The notes: generated by a model from the sequence alone, not told the origin. A DNA stretch of 64,000 nt from Micromonospora sp. CCTCC AA 2012012 (GCF_040499845.1 NZ_CP159342.1:3100001-3164000), one strand, 5' to 3'. Numbered from the stretch's first letter, positions 7,705 to 16,026 are shown. Made by a program: numbers and translations.

Positions 7705-9125
7705 GGCCGACGCTGGCCTGGCTGACGGCCGGCATCTGCACGCTGCTCGCGCTCGCCTTCCTCATCCCGCTCGGGCTCAGCCTGCGCGACCAGGCCCGCG
7801 AGGAGAAGCTCGCCGACGCGGCCCGGCGGGCCGCGCTGGTCACCGGCGCGCTCGCGGTCAGCACCGACCCGGCGGTCGTGCAGCGGGCCGTGGCGGCCGC
7901 CGGCGACGACCCCGCCACCCGACCCGTCGTGCACGGGCTCGGCGGCGACGAGTCGGCCGGCCGCGCCGACGCGGCGGCCCTGGCCCGGGCCACCGCCGAG
8001 CGACGGTCGGTGGTCACCGACGTCGACGGGGGCGTGCTCCGGCTGGACCCGGTGGTGCTCGGCGACCGGGTGGCGGTGGTCGAGGTCTTCGTGCCCGACG
8101 CGGTGCTCGACGAGGGCGGCGGCGGGCGCTGGCTGCTGCTGCTCACCGTGGCGGTCGCGCTGGTCGGCGCGGCGGTGATCGTGGTCGACCGGGTCGCCGC
8201 CCGCGCGGTCGACTCGACCGGGGACCTGGTCCGGGCGGCCCTCGCCGTCGGCGACGGCGACTTCGCGGTCCGGGTGGAGCCGAGCGGCCCGCGCGAGCTG
8301 GCCGAGGCCGGGCACGCCTTCAACCGGATGGCCGACCGCCTCGTCGCGCTCCGGACCGACGAGCGGGAACTGGTCGCGGACCTGTCGCACCGGCTGCGTA
8401 CCCCGCTGACCGTGCTGCGGCTGGACGCCGAGGCACTGGAGTCCGACGACACCAGCATCGGGGCGTTCAGCGAGGCGGAGCTGGACCGGCGGCGCGGCAT
8501 CCGGCGGATCCGGCAGGCGATCGTCACCCTGGAGGGCGAGGTCGACCAGCTGATCAAGACCACCCGCAAGGCGGTCACCCACGAGACCGGCCCGGCGATG
8601 TGCGACGTCAGCGAGGTGGTCCGGGACCGGATGGTGTTCTGGGCGGCCCTCGCCGGTGACCAGAACCGTCCGCACCGGGTCAGCGGCGCCCAGCTGCGCA
8701 TCCCCGCCCCGGTGCCGCGCGCCGAGCTGGCCGCCGCCCTCGACGCGGTGATCGGCAACGTGTTCCGCTACACCCCGCAGGGCACCGCCTTCGAGGTGGC
8801 GGTGAGCCGGCGGGACGGCTACGTGGCGATCCGCATCGACGACGCCGGCCCCGGCATCGCCAACCCGGACCGGGCGCTGCGCCGCGGTGCCAGCGACCAG
8901 GGCTCGACCGGGCTCGGGCTGGACATCGCGAAGCGGGTGGCGTTGCAGGCCAACGGCTCGGTGAGCATCGACCGGGCCCGGCTCGGCGGGGCCAGCGTGG
9001 TGATGCTGCTGGCCGACCCGGAGGCGACGCCCCGGCAGGTCAACCGCTTCGGTCTGGTCGGCCGGATGGCCCGGGACGCGCGGGAGCCGAAGCCCGGCGG
9101 GCGGCGCTGGCCCCGGCCGCGCTGA
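7701..9125 (+). CDS. Sensor histidine kinase with HAMP domain
   Basis: 474 residues: TM1 (about 9-28), a short 110-residue extracytoplasmic sensor, TM2 (about 143-163), HAMP (about 164-220), HisKA with phospho-acceptor His230 in DLSHRLRTPL, and HATPase_c with an N-box-like NVFRYTPQGT, DAGPGI and GSTGLGLDIAKRV. No ATG or GTG is available before TM1; the only candidate is CTG 7701, which overlaps the regulator stop as CTGA, an unusual but plausible coupled start. Partner of the OmpR-type regulator just upstream. Signal unknown; the small sensor has no recognised domain. Confidence 0.9.
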   Translation: MRPTLAWLTAGICTLLALAFLIPLGLSLRDQAREEKLADAARRAALVTGALAVSTDPAVVQRAVAAAGDDPATRPVVHGLGGDESAGRADAAALARATAERRSVVTDVDGGVLRLDPVVLGDRVAVVEVFVPDAVLDEGGGGRWLLLLTVAVALVGAAVIVVDRVAARAVDSTGDLVRAALAVGDGDFAVRVEPSGPRELAEAGHAFNRMADRLVALRTDERELVADLSHRLRTPLTVLRLDAEALESDDTSIGAFSEAELDRRRGIRRIRQAIVTLEGEVDQLIKTTRKAVTHETGPAMCDVSEVVRDRMVFWAALAGDQNRPHRVSGAQLRIPAPVPRAELAAALDAVIGNVFRYTPQGTAFEVAVSRRDGYVAIRIDDAGPGIANPDRALRRGASDQGSTGLGLDIAKRVALQANGSVSIDRARLGGASVVMLLADPEATPRQVNRFGLVGRMARDAREPKPGGRRWPRPR

Positions 9126-9220
9126 GCGTGGCTGTGCGCGGGCGCAAGTCTTCCTTAGATCCGGGTTAACGACGCCGGTCCCGCCGGTCCCGGCTGACAG
9201 GATCGACGACGAACCCATCA

Positions 9221-9265
9221 GTTCCGTCGGCCGGAACGCCCCGTAAGACCCTCGGCCGACGGAAC
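9221..9265 (+). terminator. Hairpin after the two-component operon
   Basis: 13-bp perfect stem GTTCCGTCGGCCG / CGGCCGACGGAAC, 19-nt loop, about 95 nt after the kinase stop. Confidence 0.55.
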
Positions 9266-9268
9266 CGT

Positions 9269-9317
9269 GCGCGCGGTGGGGGTCGCGGTCCCCCCACACC
9301 CGGCCTCCACCGCGCGC
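9269..9317. repeat. Second inverted repeat before the small membrane-protein gene
   Basis: GCGCGCGGTGG (9269-9279) pairs with CCACCGCGCGC (9307-9317); an internal GTGGGGG/CCCCCAC pairing competes with it. The two structures are mutually exclusive, as in an attenuator, but no regulatory role can be shown. Confidence 0.4.
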
Positions 9318-9359
9318 CACTCCCCCGTCGAACCACACCCCGGGCGTGAGGTGACCGTG

Positions 9360-9647
9360 ATGACGCCGACCGTCAGCCGGCTGCTCCGCTGGGCCGCCGT
9401 GATCGGACTGGGGATCACCCTCACCCTCGCCGCGTGGCAGGACCCGGTCCTGGCGTACGGGGTGGAGCGGCCGGCGCTCGACGCACCGCTGCCGCGGGTG
9501 CTGGTGACCATCGCGCTGGGCGCGACCGTCGGGTTCGGACTCGTGGCGCACCGACGGCACCGGCCGCTGCGGGTGTCCCGGCGGCCGGTGCCGTCCCGCC
9601 CGGTCAGCGTGTCGCGGCCGCCAGGTAGGCGTCGATCTCGGCGCTGA
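9360..9647 (+). CDS. Small membrane protein, unknown function
   Basis: 95 residues with two hydrophobic stretches (about residues 9-27 and 43-60) separated by a short extracytoplasmic loop, and a very Arg/Pro-rich tail. ATG 9360 is preceded by GTGAGGTGA. The last 44 bp overlap tail-to-tail with the adenosine-deaminase-like gene. No recognisable family; it might be a minor envelope protein. Confidence 0.5.
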   Translation: MTPTVSRLLRWAAVIGLGITLTLAAWQDPVLAYGVERPALDAPLPRVLVTIALGATVGFGLVAHRRHRPLRVSRRPVPSRPVSVSRPPGRRRSRR

Positions 9648-10629
9648 TCCGCGCCTTCTCGACCGGCTCCAGGAACGAGGCGGTCACCGCGTCACGGGCC
9701 AGCCCGGCCAGCCCGTCCGGGCCGAGGCCGAGCAGCCGGGCGGCGACGGCGTACTCGTCGTTGAGGGTGGTGCCGAACATCGGCGGGTCGTCGCTGTTGA
9801 TGGCGACCAGCACCCCGGCCTCGACGAGCCGGGGCAGCGGGTGCTCGTCGATGGTGGCGACCGCCCGGGTCCGGACGTTGGAGGTGGGGCAGACCTCCAG
9901 CGCGATCCGCCGCTCGGCCAGGTACGCCAGCAGCTCCGGGTCCTGCGCGGCGGAGATGCCGTGCCCGATCCGCTCGGCGCCGAGGTCGCGCAGGGCGTCC
10001 CAGACGGTCTGCGGGCCGGTGGTCTCCCCGGCGTGCGGTACGGAGCGCAGCCCGGCCGCCCGCGCCTGGTCGAAGTACGGCGCGAACTGCGGCCGGGGCA
10101 CCCCGATCTCCGGGCCACCCAGACCGAAGCTGATCAGCCCGTCGGGGCGCTCGTCCAGCGCGATCCGCAGGGTCTGCTCGGCGGCGGGCAGCCCGGCCTC
10201 GCCGGGGATGTCGAAGCACCAGCGCAGCGCGATGCCGAAGTCGGCCTCGGCGCGCTTGCGGGCGTCCTCGATCGCCTCGCAGAACGCCGGCGCGGGGATG
10301 CCCCGGTGCACGTGCGAGTACGGGGTGACGGTGAGTTCCGCGTACCGGACCTGCTGGCGGGCCAGCTCCCGGGCCACCTCGTGGGTGAGGATCCAGACGT
10401 CCTCCGGGTCGCGGATCAGGTCGACGACGCTGAGGTAGACCTCGATGAAGTGGGCGAAGTCGCGGAACGCGAAGTAGTCGGCGAGCGCGTCCGGGTCGGC
10501 GGGGACGGGGCTGCGCCCCTCGTGCCGGGCGGCCAGCTCGGAGACGATCCGGGGCGAGGCGGAGCCGACGTGGTGCACGTGCAGCTCCACCTTGGGCAGG
10601 CCGGCGATGAAGGTGGGCAGATCGGTCAC
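9604..10629 (-). CDS. Adenosine deaminase-like hydrolase (possible aminodeoxyfutalosine deaminase)
   Basis: 341-residue zinc amidohydrolase of the adenosine deaminase family (COG1816). Metal ligands and catalytic residues are intact: H17 and H19 (LHVHHVG), H199 and E202 (HAGE), H223 (IGHG), D280-D281 (NSDDPPMF), plus CPTSN. The Asp that in true adenosine deaminases follows HxHL and contacts the ribose 5'-OH is Val21 here (HVHHVG, not HxHLDG). This suggests a 5'-modified adenosine substrate; characterised actinobacterial members of this COG include aminodeoxyfutalosine deaminases of the futalosine menaquinone route. GTG 10629 overlaps the upstream methyltransferase stop (GTGA). Confidence 0.88.
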   Translation of the reverse strand: MTDLPTFIAGLPKVELHVHHVGSASPRIVSELAARHEGRSPVPADPDALADYFAFRDFAHFIEVYLSVVDLIRDPEDVWILTHEVARELARQQVRYAELTVTPYSHVHRGIPAPAFCEAIEDARKRAEADFGIALRWCFDIPGEAGLPAAEQTLRIALDERPDGLISFGLGGPEIGVPRPQFAPYFDQARAAGLRSVPHAGETTGPQTVWDALRDLGAERIGHGISAAQDPELLAYLAERRIALEVCPTSNVRTRAVATIDEHPLPRLVEAGVLVAINSDDPPMFGTTLNDEYAVAARLLGLGPDGLAGLARDAVTASFLEPVEKARISAEIDAYLAAATR

Positions 10630-11420
10630 GGGTTCTCCTCTGCGCGGGTGCCGGTGCGGGCCACCACGAAGATCCGGCGGAACGGGAAGTACACCTGACC
10701 CTGCCGCACCGGGTACGCCCGCGCGAGGCGTACCCCCAGCTCGGCGCGGAAGTCGGCCCAGCCGGCGGCGTCCAGGGCGGCGCGCACGGGGCGCAGCGCC
10801 GTCCCCTCCATCCAGCTCAGCACCGGGTGGTCCGCGTCGGCGGCGGCCGGGAGCAGGTGCACGTAGGTAGTCTCCCAGGCGTCGACCGCGCAGCCGGCAC
10901 CGACCAGCAGCGCCGCGTAGTCGGCCGGGTCGTCGACGGGGTCGGACCGCAGCAGCGGGGTGAGGGTGGCGCGCCACCGGTCCCGCCCGGCGACCTCGCG
11001 CAGCGCCCGGTGCGACGCGGCGGCGAAGTTCCCCGGCACCTGGAACGCCAGCCACGCCCCGGGCGGCAGCTCGCGGGCCCAGCGGGTGAGCAGGTCGCGG
11101 TGCTCGGGGACCCACTGCAGGACCGCGTTGGTCACGACCACGTCGACGTCCGGCCCGGGGTGCCAGGCGCGGACGTCGCCGACGGCGAACGCCACGTCGC
11201 CGGCCAGGGTCGCGGCCTGGTCGATCATCTCCGGGGAGGAGTCGAGCCCGGCGATCCGGGCCGCCGGCCACCGCCGCGCGAGGGTGACGGTGAGGGTGCC
11301 GGGGCCGCAGCCGAGGTCGACCACGGCGCGGGGGCGGTCGGCGGGGATCCGGGCGACCAGGTCGTGGAAGGGGCGGGACCGTTCGTCGTCGTAACGCAGA
11401 TAGGCGGTGGGGTCCCACAT
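10626..11420 (-). CDS. Trans-aconitate 2-methyltransferase-like SAM methyltransferase
   Basis: 264-residue class I methyltransferase. The SAM-binding motif VVDLGCGPGTLT (about 33-44), acidic LDSSPEM, GDVRAWHP and DVVVTNAVLQWVPEH match the Tam family, which methyl-esterifies trans-aconitate, an inhibitory by-product of the citrate cycle. Full length with no membrane segment. ATG 11420 has GGGAGG 6 nt upstream. Its stop overlaps the GTG of the deaminase-like gene by 4 bp, so the two are coupled although no metabolic link is obvious. Confidence 0.85.
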   Translation of the reverse strand: MWDPTAYLRYDDERSRPFHDLVARIPADRPRAVVDLGCGPGTLTVTLARRWPAARIAGLDSSPEMIDQAATLAGDVAFAVGDVRAWHPGPDVDVVVTNAVLQWVPEHRDLLTRWARELPPGAWLAFQVPGNFAAASHRALREVAGRDRWRATLTPLLRSDPVDDPADYAALLVGAGCAVDAWETTYVHLLPAAADADHPVLSWMEGTALRPVRAALDAAGWADFRAELGVRLARAYPVRQGQVYFPFRRIFVVARTGTRAEENP

Positions 11421-11493
11421 GGCAGCCTCCCAAACCGTACGTCCGTCTTGTTGCGACCCTACGGCCCGCCGAGCGGACCGGCAAGGACCTCAC

Positions 11494-11499
11494 TAGGCT
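11494..11499 (+). promoter_or_regulatory. -10 hexamer TAGGCT of the aldo/keto reductase gene
   Basis: TAGGCT ends 7 nt before ATG 11507; leaderless geometry. Confidence 0.5.
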
Positions 11500-11506
11500 C
11501 GGTGGG

Positions 11507-12490
11507 ATGGAACAGCGCAGCTTCGACCGGCTCGGCCGGCACGTCGGCATCGTCGGACTCGGCGCCTGGCAACTCGGCGCCGACTGGGGTCAGGTCAGCG
11601 AGGACGCGGCGATGGCGGTCCTGGCCGCCGCCGTGGAGGCCGGGGTCACCTTCCTCGACACCGCCGACGTCTACGGCGACGGCCGCAGCGAGCAGCTGAT
11701 CGGCCGGTTCCTGCGGGAGCACCCCGGGCACGGGCTGACCGTGGCCACCAAGATGGGCCGCCGGGTCGAGCAGCGACCCGAGGAATACCACCTGGACAAC
11801 TTCCGGGCCTGGACCGATCGGTCCCGGGCCAACCTCGGCGTCGACACCCTCGACCTGGTCCAGCTGCACTGCCCGCCCACCGCGGTCTTCGCCGACGACC
11901 GGGTCTTCGACGCCCTGGACACCCTGGTCGCCGAGAAGCGGATCGCCGGGTACGGGGTCAGCGTGGAGACCTGCGACCAGGCGCTCACCGCCATCGCCCG
12001 GCCCGGCGTGGCCAGCGTGCAGATCATCCTCAACGCGGTCCGGCACAAGCCGCTGGAGCGGGTGCTGCCCGCCGCCGCGGCCGCCGGGGTGGGCATCATC
12101 GCCCGGGTGCCCCTGGCCAGCGGCCTGCTCTCCGGCCGGTACGACGAGCACACCACCTTCCCCGCCGACGACCACCGCACCTTCAACCGGCACGGCGAGT
12201 CCTTCGACGTCGGGGAGACCTTCTCCGGAGTGGACTACGACCTCGGGCTGACCGCCGTGCGCCGGCTCGCCCCGCTGGTCGGCGACGACCGGACGATGGC
12301 CCAGTTCGCGCTCCGCTGGATCCTCGACCAGCCCGGCGTCACCGTGGTCATCCCCGGCGCCCGGGACGCCGAGCAGGCCCGACGCAACGCCGCCGCGGCC
12401 GGTCTGGCGCCGCTGAGCGACACGGAGCTGGCCGCTGTCCGGGCCACCTACGACGAGCTGATCCGCCCGCAGGTGCACGACCGGTGGTGA
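11507..12490 (+). CDS. Aldo/keto reductase
   Basis: 327-residue NADPH-dependent oxidoreductase of the YhdN/IolS-like branch. The catalytic tetrad is visible: Asp51 and Tyr56 in FLDTADVYG, Lys82 in ATKMG, His121 in LVQLHCPP. The C-terminal cofactor segment VTVVIPGARDAEQ is also present. It is a paralogue, not a duplicate, of the partial gene at the left edge. Divergent from the methyltransferase gene; likely leaderless. Substrate (sugar, aldehyde or ketone) not predictable. Confidence 0.93.
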   Translation: MEQRSFDRLGRHVGIVGLGAWQLGADWGQVSEDAAMAVLAAAVEAGVTFLDTADVYGDGRSEQLIGRFLREHPGHGLTVATKMGRRVEQRPEEYHLDNFRAWTDRSRANLGVDTLDLVQLHCPPTAVFADDRVFDALDTLVAEKRIAGYGVSVETCDQALTAIARPGVASVQIILNAVRHKPLERVLPAAAAAGVGIIARVPLASGLLSGRYDEHTTFPADDHRTFNRHGESFDVGETFSGVDYDLGLTAVRRLAPLVGDDRTMAQFALRWILDQPGVTVVIPGARDAEQARRNAAAAGLAPLSDTELAAVRATYDELIRPQVHDRW

Positions 12491-12569
12491 CGCCGGTCCG
12501 GTCCGGTGCGGTGCCCCACCCGGCGCGCGCCGACCGGCATGCTGGAGGCAGTCGTCGGAAGGGAAACGG

Positions 12570-12767
12570 ATGAGGGGCTGGCTTCCGCTCACCCTCGGCC
12601 TGCTGGCCGTGGTGGTCGGTGCGGTGTGGACGGTGCAGGGGCTCGGCTATGTCGGCGGCAGCGTGATGACCGACCAGCGGATCTGGGCGGTGCTCGGCCC
12701 GCTGCTGGTCCTCGCCGGAATCGGCGCGCTCTGGTACGGCATGCGCGCCCGCCGGCCCCGCCCCTGA
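12570..12767 (+). CDS. Small two-helix membrane protein
   Basis: 65 residues with TM helices at about 4-24 and 38-57 and a basic C-terminus. A GGAAGGGAAACGG purine run immediately precedes ATG 12570. Followed directly by a factor-independent terminator shared with the convergent cold-shock gene. Conserved-looking but of unknown function. Confidence 0.7.
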   Translation: MRGWLPLTLGLLAVVVGAVWTVQGLGYVGGSVMTDQRIWAVLGPLLVLAGIGALWYGMRARRPRP

Positions 12768-12782
12768 GCGCGAAGACGCGGA

Positions 12783-12815
12783 AAGCCCCGCTTCCCGGTA
12801 CGGGTTGCGGGGCTT
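12783..12815. terminator. Bidirectional terminator between the small membrane gene and csp
   Basis: 9-bp stem AAGCCCCGC / GCGGGGCTT with an inner CCCG/CGGG extension; lies between convergent genes. Confidence 0.75.
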
Positions 12816-12869
12816 CGCTTCGATCCGGGAAACCGGATCGCACCGGCCGGCGCGGCCGACCGGCACTGC

Positions 12870-13073
12870 TCAGATGGGGCGGACCTGCTCGGCCTGCGGA
12901 CCCTTCTGACCCTGGGCGATCTCGAACTCCACCCGCTGGTTCTCCTCCAGCGTGCGGTAGCCGCTGGTCTGGATGGCCGAGAAGTGGACGAACACGTCAG
13001 CACCCCCGCCGTCGACGGTGATGAAGCCGAAGCCCTTGTCTGCGTTGAACCACTTCACGGTTCCCTGCGCCAT
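12870..13073 (-). CDS. Cold-shock protein (CspA family)
   Basis: 67-residue single cold-shock domain binding single-stranded nucleic acid. RNP1 (KGFGFITV) and RNP2 (VFVHFSAI) are intact and the sequence is typical of actinobacterial CspA-type proteins ([16 protein letters not shown]). A very strong ribosome site (AGAAGGAG) lies 7 nt upstream of ATG. The long leader behind a TACTCT -10 fits post-transcriptional control by temperature. Confidence 0.97.
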   Translation of the reverse strand: MAQGTVKWFNADKGFGFITVDGGGADVFVHFSAIQTSGYRTLEENQRVEFEIAQGQKGPQAEQVRPI

Positions 13074-13240
13074 GTGTATCTCCTTCTAAAACTGGCGGCC
13101 GAGCACGCCGTGCGGCCGATTGGCCGTTTTCGAGCAGCGGTGCCTGAGGCGGCCCCCGGTGAAGGAGACTTCTCTCAACCCACGCTGTCTCGCAACAGCG
13201 TGGAACAGCAAACCACGTAGCGAAAACTCTGCACAGAGTA
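13074..13240 (-). promoter_or_regulatory. Probable long 5' leader and -10 of the cold-shock gene
   Basis: TACTCT (13240-13235, minus strand) is the best -10, giving a leader of roughly 155 nt. The leader contains an 8-bp hairpin CACGCTGT/ACAGCGTG (13181-13202) with a 6-nt loop. Long structured leaders are typical of cold-shock mRNAs; function here is inferred. Confidence 0.45.
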
Positions 13241-13314
13241 CCGGACGAATTTCTCCGACATGTGACCTGACGGATGCGTGAGATCCACTGGGCGGGCCGG
13301 GGGAAGCATGCGAA

Positions 13315-13344
13315 AGGCCCCTTCCCCACGAGGTGGGAAAGGGG
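13315..13344. terminator. GC hairpin with T/A-rich core between divergent units
   Basis: Imperfect stem GGCCCCTTCCCCAC / GTGGGAAAGGGGCC with a GAG loop, one bulge. It lies just past the stop of the DUF4235 gene, reading on the minus strand, so it probably ends the trio operon. Confidence 0.65.
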
Positions 13345-13360
13345 CCCGCGCGACCTGGGA

Positions 13361-13633
13361 TCAGTCGGGCCAGTGGCCGGTCATCCGGCGTACGCCAACG
13401 GCCCCGCCCCGGTCCACGGCGGCCCGGACGACCGCGAAGATGGCGCCCTGCAACGCCGCGGCGGCGAGGATCTCGCCCCAGCGACGGTCCTCGTCGGTGG
13501 CGCTGGGCGCCTCACCGTCGCCGGCCGTGACCTTCCAGACCTGCCGGAAGATCGCCCCGGCGACCGTGCCGGCGGCCAGGCCGAGCAGCACCCCGACGGG
13601 CTTGTAGGCGGCCCTGCCGATTCCCTTGCTCAC
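13361..13633 (-). CDS. DUF4235 membrane protein
   Basis: 90 residues: GTG start (SKGIGRAAYKPVGVLLGLAAGTVAGAIFRQVW), a Gly/Ala-rich membrane helix, a charged loop, a second amphipathic/hydrophobic helix (EILAAAALQGAIFAVVRAAV) and a WPD end, all typical of DUF4235. Last gene of a three-gene operon; its GTG overlaps the upstream stop as GTGA. The trio DUF4235, DUF3618 and holin-like protein recurs in actinobacteria; function unknown, probably envelope homeostasis. Confidence 0.85.
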   Translation of the reverse strand: MSKGIGRAAYKPVGVLLGLAAGTVAGAIFRQVWKVTAGDGEAPSATDEDRRWGEILAAAALQGAIFAVVRAAVDRGGAVGVRRMTGHWPD

Positions 13634-14004
13634 CTGCGCCTCCCCCGGACGATCAGCAGCACCACCACGGTCGCCAGCGCGCCGGCCGCGACCGTCGCCC
13701 ACGGCACCGGGTTGCGCCGGACCGCCTCACCCGTCTCGTACGCCTGGACCCGGGCGACCCGGGCCTTCTCGGTGGCCTGCCCGCGGACCTCGACCGCCTT
13801 CTGCGCGGCCTGACCGCGCATCCGGGCCACGGTCTGGGCGGCCTGCTCGCGCATCCGCTCCTTCGCCTGCTCGGCGGAGTCCTTCAGCCGCGCCTTGACG
13901 TCCGCCTTGGCCGCCAACAACTCCACCGTCTCACCCAGCTCCACCCGGGTACGGCGGATCTCCTCGCGGAGCGCCTCCCGGTCGCCGGTTCCGTTGCCCG
14001 TCAT
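13630..14004 (-). CDS. DUF3618 protein
   Basis: 124 residues. The N-terminus (REALREEIRRTRVELGETVELLAAKADVKARLK) is the DUF3618 signature, followed by a long charged helix with coiled-coil character (about 40-95) and a single C-terminal membrane helix (about 100-118) ending in RGRRR. It overlaps its neighbours by 4 bp on both sides (ATGA and GTGA), so all three are translationally coupled. Confidence 0.88.
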   Translation of the reverse strand: MTGNGTGDREALREEIRRTRVELGETVELLAAKADVKARLKDSAEQAKERMREQAAQTVARMRGQAAQKAVEVRGQATEKARVARVQAYETGEAVRRNPVPWATVAAGALATVVVLLIVRGRRR

Positions 14005-14435
14005 GCCCGCCTCCCGTCCTTCACCGCGGCGGTGACGGTGTCCACGTCCGCGCGGACGCTGCGGACCGCCGCCTCCGGCACCGGCGGGACCGCACGGCTG
14101 ACCTGCTTCTTGCCGACCAGGGCCAGGATCCCGGCGATCACGAAGAGCACCACCGCCACGATCAGGGCGGCCAACCAGGCCGGCATGACCAGGGCCAGCA
14201 GCAGGATCACCGTGGCGACCAGGGCGCCGGCGCCGTAGAGGGCCATCACCCCACCGCCGCCGAAGAGACCGATTCCGATCCCGGCGTGCTTGCCCTTCTC
14301 GGTCAGCTCCGCCCGGGCCAGCGCCAGCTCGTCCCGCACCAGGCGGGAGACCTGCTCGGTGGCCCGCTGCACCAACTCGGCGGTGGACGGCTCGCTCCCG
14401 GTCCGGGACGTGCTGCGACTCGCGACGTCAGCCAT
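14001..14435 (-). CDS. Phage-holin-like membrane protein (holin-X/DUF1469 superfamily)
   Basis: 144 residues: an N-terminal amphipathic helix (about 15-45, STAELVQRATEQVSRLVRDE), two membrane helices (about 55-78 and 84-107) and a polar C-terminus. Despite the family name, no lysis cassette or phage gene is present, so this is a chromosomal stress/envelope protein. First gene of the trio operon; AAAGGAGGA 5 nt upstream of ATG 14435. Confidence 0.85.
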   Translation of the reverse strand: MADVASRSTSRTGSEPSTAELVQRATEQVSRLVRDELALARAELTEKGKHAGIGIGLFGGGGVMALYGAGALVATVILLLALVMPAWLAALIVAVVLFVIAGILALVGKKQVSRAVPPVPEAAVRSVRADVDTVTAAVKDGRRA

Positions 14436-14756
14436 GCTGTCCTCCTTTCATCATCACCGCGCTGTATGCCCGGAGTCGCCGCCCGTCAATCCTGCGCGGA
14501 GCGGCCGGTCCGCCCGGTCGCGCCCGCCCGGCCTCCGGCGCGGGCCGGAGCCGGGGCGTGCGCAGCAGGTCCCCCGGAACGGGCGGAACAAACACGTCCG
14601 GGGCAGATCTCACCCAGCACGGGCGGTCCCGCCCGCGCCGGCACCGTCCGGCAGGTGCAACGGGTACGGTGCCGGCCAGGTCACGCCACCACGACCGACG
14701 GAACGCGCGGAACCCCCGGCGCCGTGGGGCGGCCGGGGGTTCCGGGACGGCTCGGG
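14436..14756. other. Intergenic region of 321 bp
   Basis: No gene seen. It holds the upstream region of the holin-like operon, a 10-bp inverted repeat CCGGCACCGT/ACGGTGCCGG (14638-14647 and 14666-14675) of unknown meaning, and the terminator of the MscS gene at its right end. Confidence 0.6.
14709..14743 (-). terminator. Terminator of the MscS-type gene
   Basis: Perfect 12-bp stem GGAACCCCCGGC / GCCGGGGGTTCC with an 11-nt loop, starting 13 nt beyond the stop. Confidence 0.75.
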
Positions 14757-15953
14757 TCAGCGGCGGGAGTCCGCGTGGTCCTCCCGCCCGACGAACGCCT
14801 CGCTGCGGGCGTCGCCGTCGTCGCTGCCGCCGAAGACCCGGGCGTCGTCCGGCACGTCGGTGTCGGAGAGCCGCCGGACCGGCCGGCGCGGCTGCACCGC
14901 CTGCCAGGGCAGGGTGCCGCTGGCGTCGCCGACCTCGGCGCGCACCCGGGGCATGGCGGTCGGCCGGTGGTCGCGTACCCAGGCCACCAGGTGCTCGCGG
15001 ACCAGGCAGCGCAGGTCCCAGAGGCTGCCCGCGTCCGCCGCGCTGACCAGCGCCCGCACCTGGATCATGCCGCCGGTCGCGTCGACCACCTGGAGTACGC
15101 ACACCCGCCCGTCCCACAGGTCGCTGGACTCCACCAGCCGGCGCAGCTCCTCCCGCATCGCCTGCACCGGCAGCGCCCAGTCGACGTCGAACACGGCGGT
15201 GCCCAGCACCGCCGCCTCGGTCCGGGTCCAGTTCTCGAACGGCCGGCTGGTGAAGTACGAGGTGGGCAGGATCAGCCGGCGGTCGTCCCAGATCTGCACC
15301 ACCACGTAGCTGAGGGTCAGCTCCTCGATCCGGCCCCACTCCCCCTCGACCACGACCACGTCGTCGAGGCGTACCGCGTCGCTGAAGGCGAGCTGGAGGC
15401 CGGCCAGGACGTTGCCGAGCAGGCTCTGCGCGGCCAGGGCGGCCACCACACCGACCACACCGGCGCTGGTCAGCACCCCGGCCCCGATGCCCCGGACGGC
15501 GGGGAAGGTCATCAGCGTCACGCCGACGGCGAGCACCACGATCACCGCGATGGTCAGCCGGCGCAGCAGCACCACCTGGGTGCGGACCCGCCGGGCGTGC
15601 CGGTTGTTCGGCACGTCCACCCGGAACCTCGCCAGCGCGGTGTCCTCGATCACCACCAGCAGCGAGGCGACCAGCCAGGCGGCGGCGGCGATCAGCGCGA
15701 TCACCAGGGCGTGCAGGACGGCCTGCCGCCACGGGCTGCCCACCGCGTACAGGGTGGTGAAGCGGACGACGAGCTGCACGGCGAGCACCGTGCCGGCCAA
15801 CTGGAACGGGCGGTGCGAGTGCTCGGTGAGCTCGGTCATCAGCAGTGAGCGCCGCCCGAGCCGGCGGGTCACCCGGTGCACCACCTCGACCAGCAACAGC
15901 GCGATCGCCGCCGCGGCGAGCGCGGCGACGACCGTCACGAGGTAGCTCTGCAC
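14757..15953 (-). CDS. Small-conductance mechanosensitive channel (MscS family)
   Basis: 398 residues with four or five membrane helices. The pore-lining helix and following beta-domain are recognisable: GVVGVVAALAAQSLLGNVLAGLQLAFSDAVRLDD, then a VEGEWGRIEEL segment, with a C-terminal cytoplasmic alpha/beta domain and a long polar acidic tail. The channel would release solutes on osmotic downshock. GTG 15953, with AGAAGGA close upstream. Monocistronic. Confidence 0.92.
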   Translation of the reverse strand: MQSYLVTVVAALAAAAIALLLVEVVHRVTRRLGRRSLLMTELTEHSHRPFQLAGTVLAVQLVVRFTTLYAVGSPWRQAVLHALVIALIAAAAWLVASLLVVIEDTALARFRVDVPNNRHARRVRTQVVLLRRLTIAVIVVLAVGVTLMTFPAVRGIGAGVLTSAGVVGVVAALAAQSLLGNVLAGLQLAFSDAVRLDDVVVVEGEWGRIEELTLSYVVVQIWDDRRLILPTSYFTSRPFENWTRTEAAVLGTAVFDVDWALPVQAMREELRRLVESSDLWDGRVCVLQVVDATGGMIQVRALVSAADAGSLWDLRCLVREHLVAWVRDHRPTAMPRVRAEVGDASGTLPWQAVQPRRPVRRLSDTDVPDDARVFGGSDDGDARSEAFVGREDHADSRR

Positions 15954-16026
15954 AGGTCCTTCTCCCTCCAGCCGGGCACGTGCGGGCAGTGCCCCATGGT
16001 GCCCGGCGGTCCCGGAATCGACCAGG

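Noticed and set aside
13078..13094. Vector-like ribosome site before the cold-shock gene
   Set aside because: It resembles a phage-derived expression site but occurs in a natural leader with no other vector sequence.
14638..14675. 10-bp inverted repeat in the 321-bp gap as a terminator
   Set aside because: It is not next to a stop codon; listed only as an unexplained repeat.
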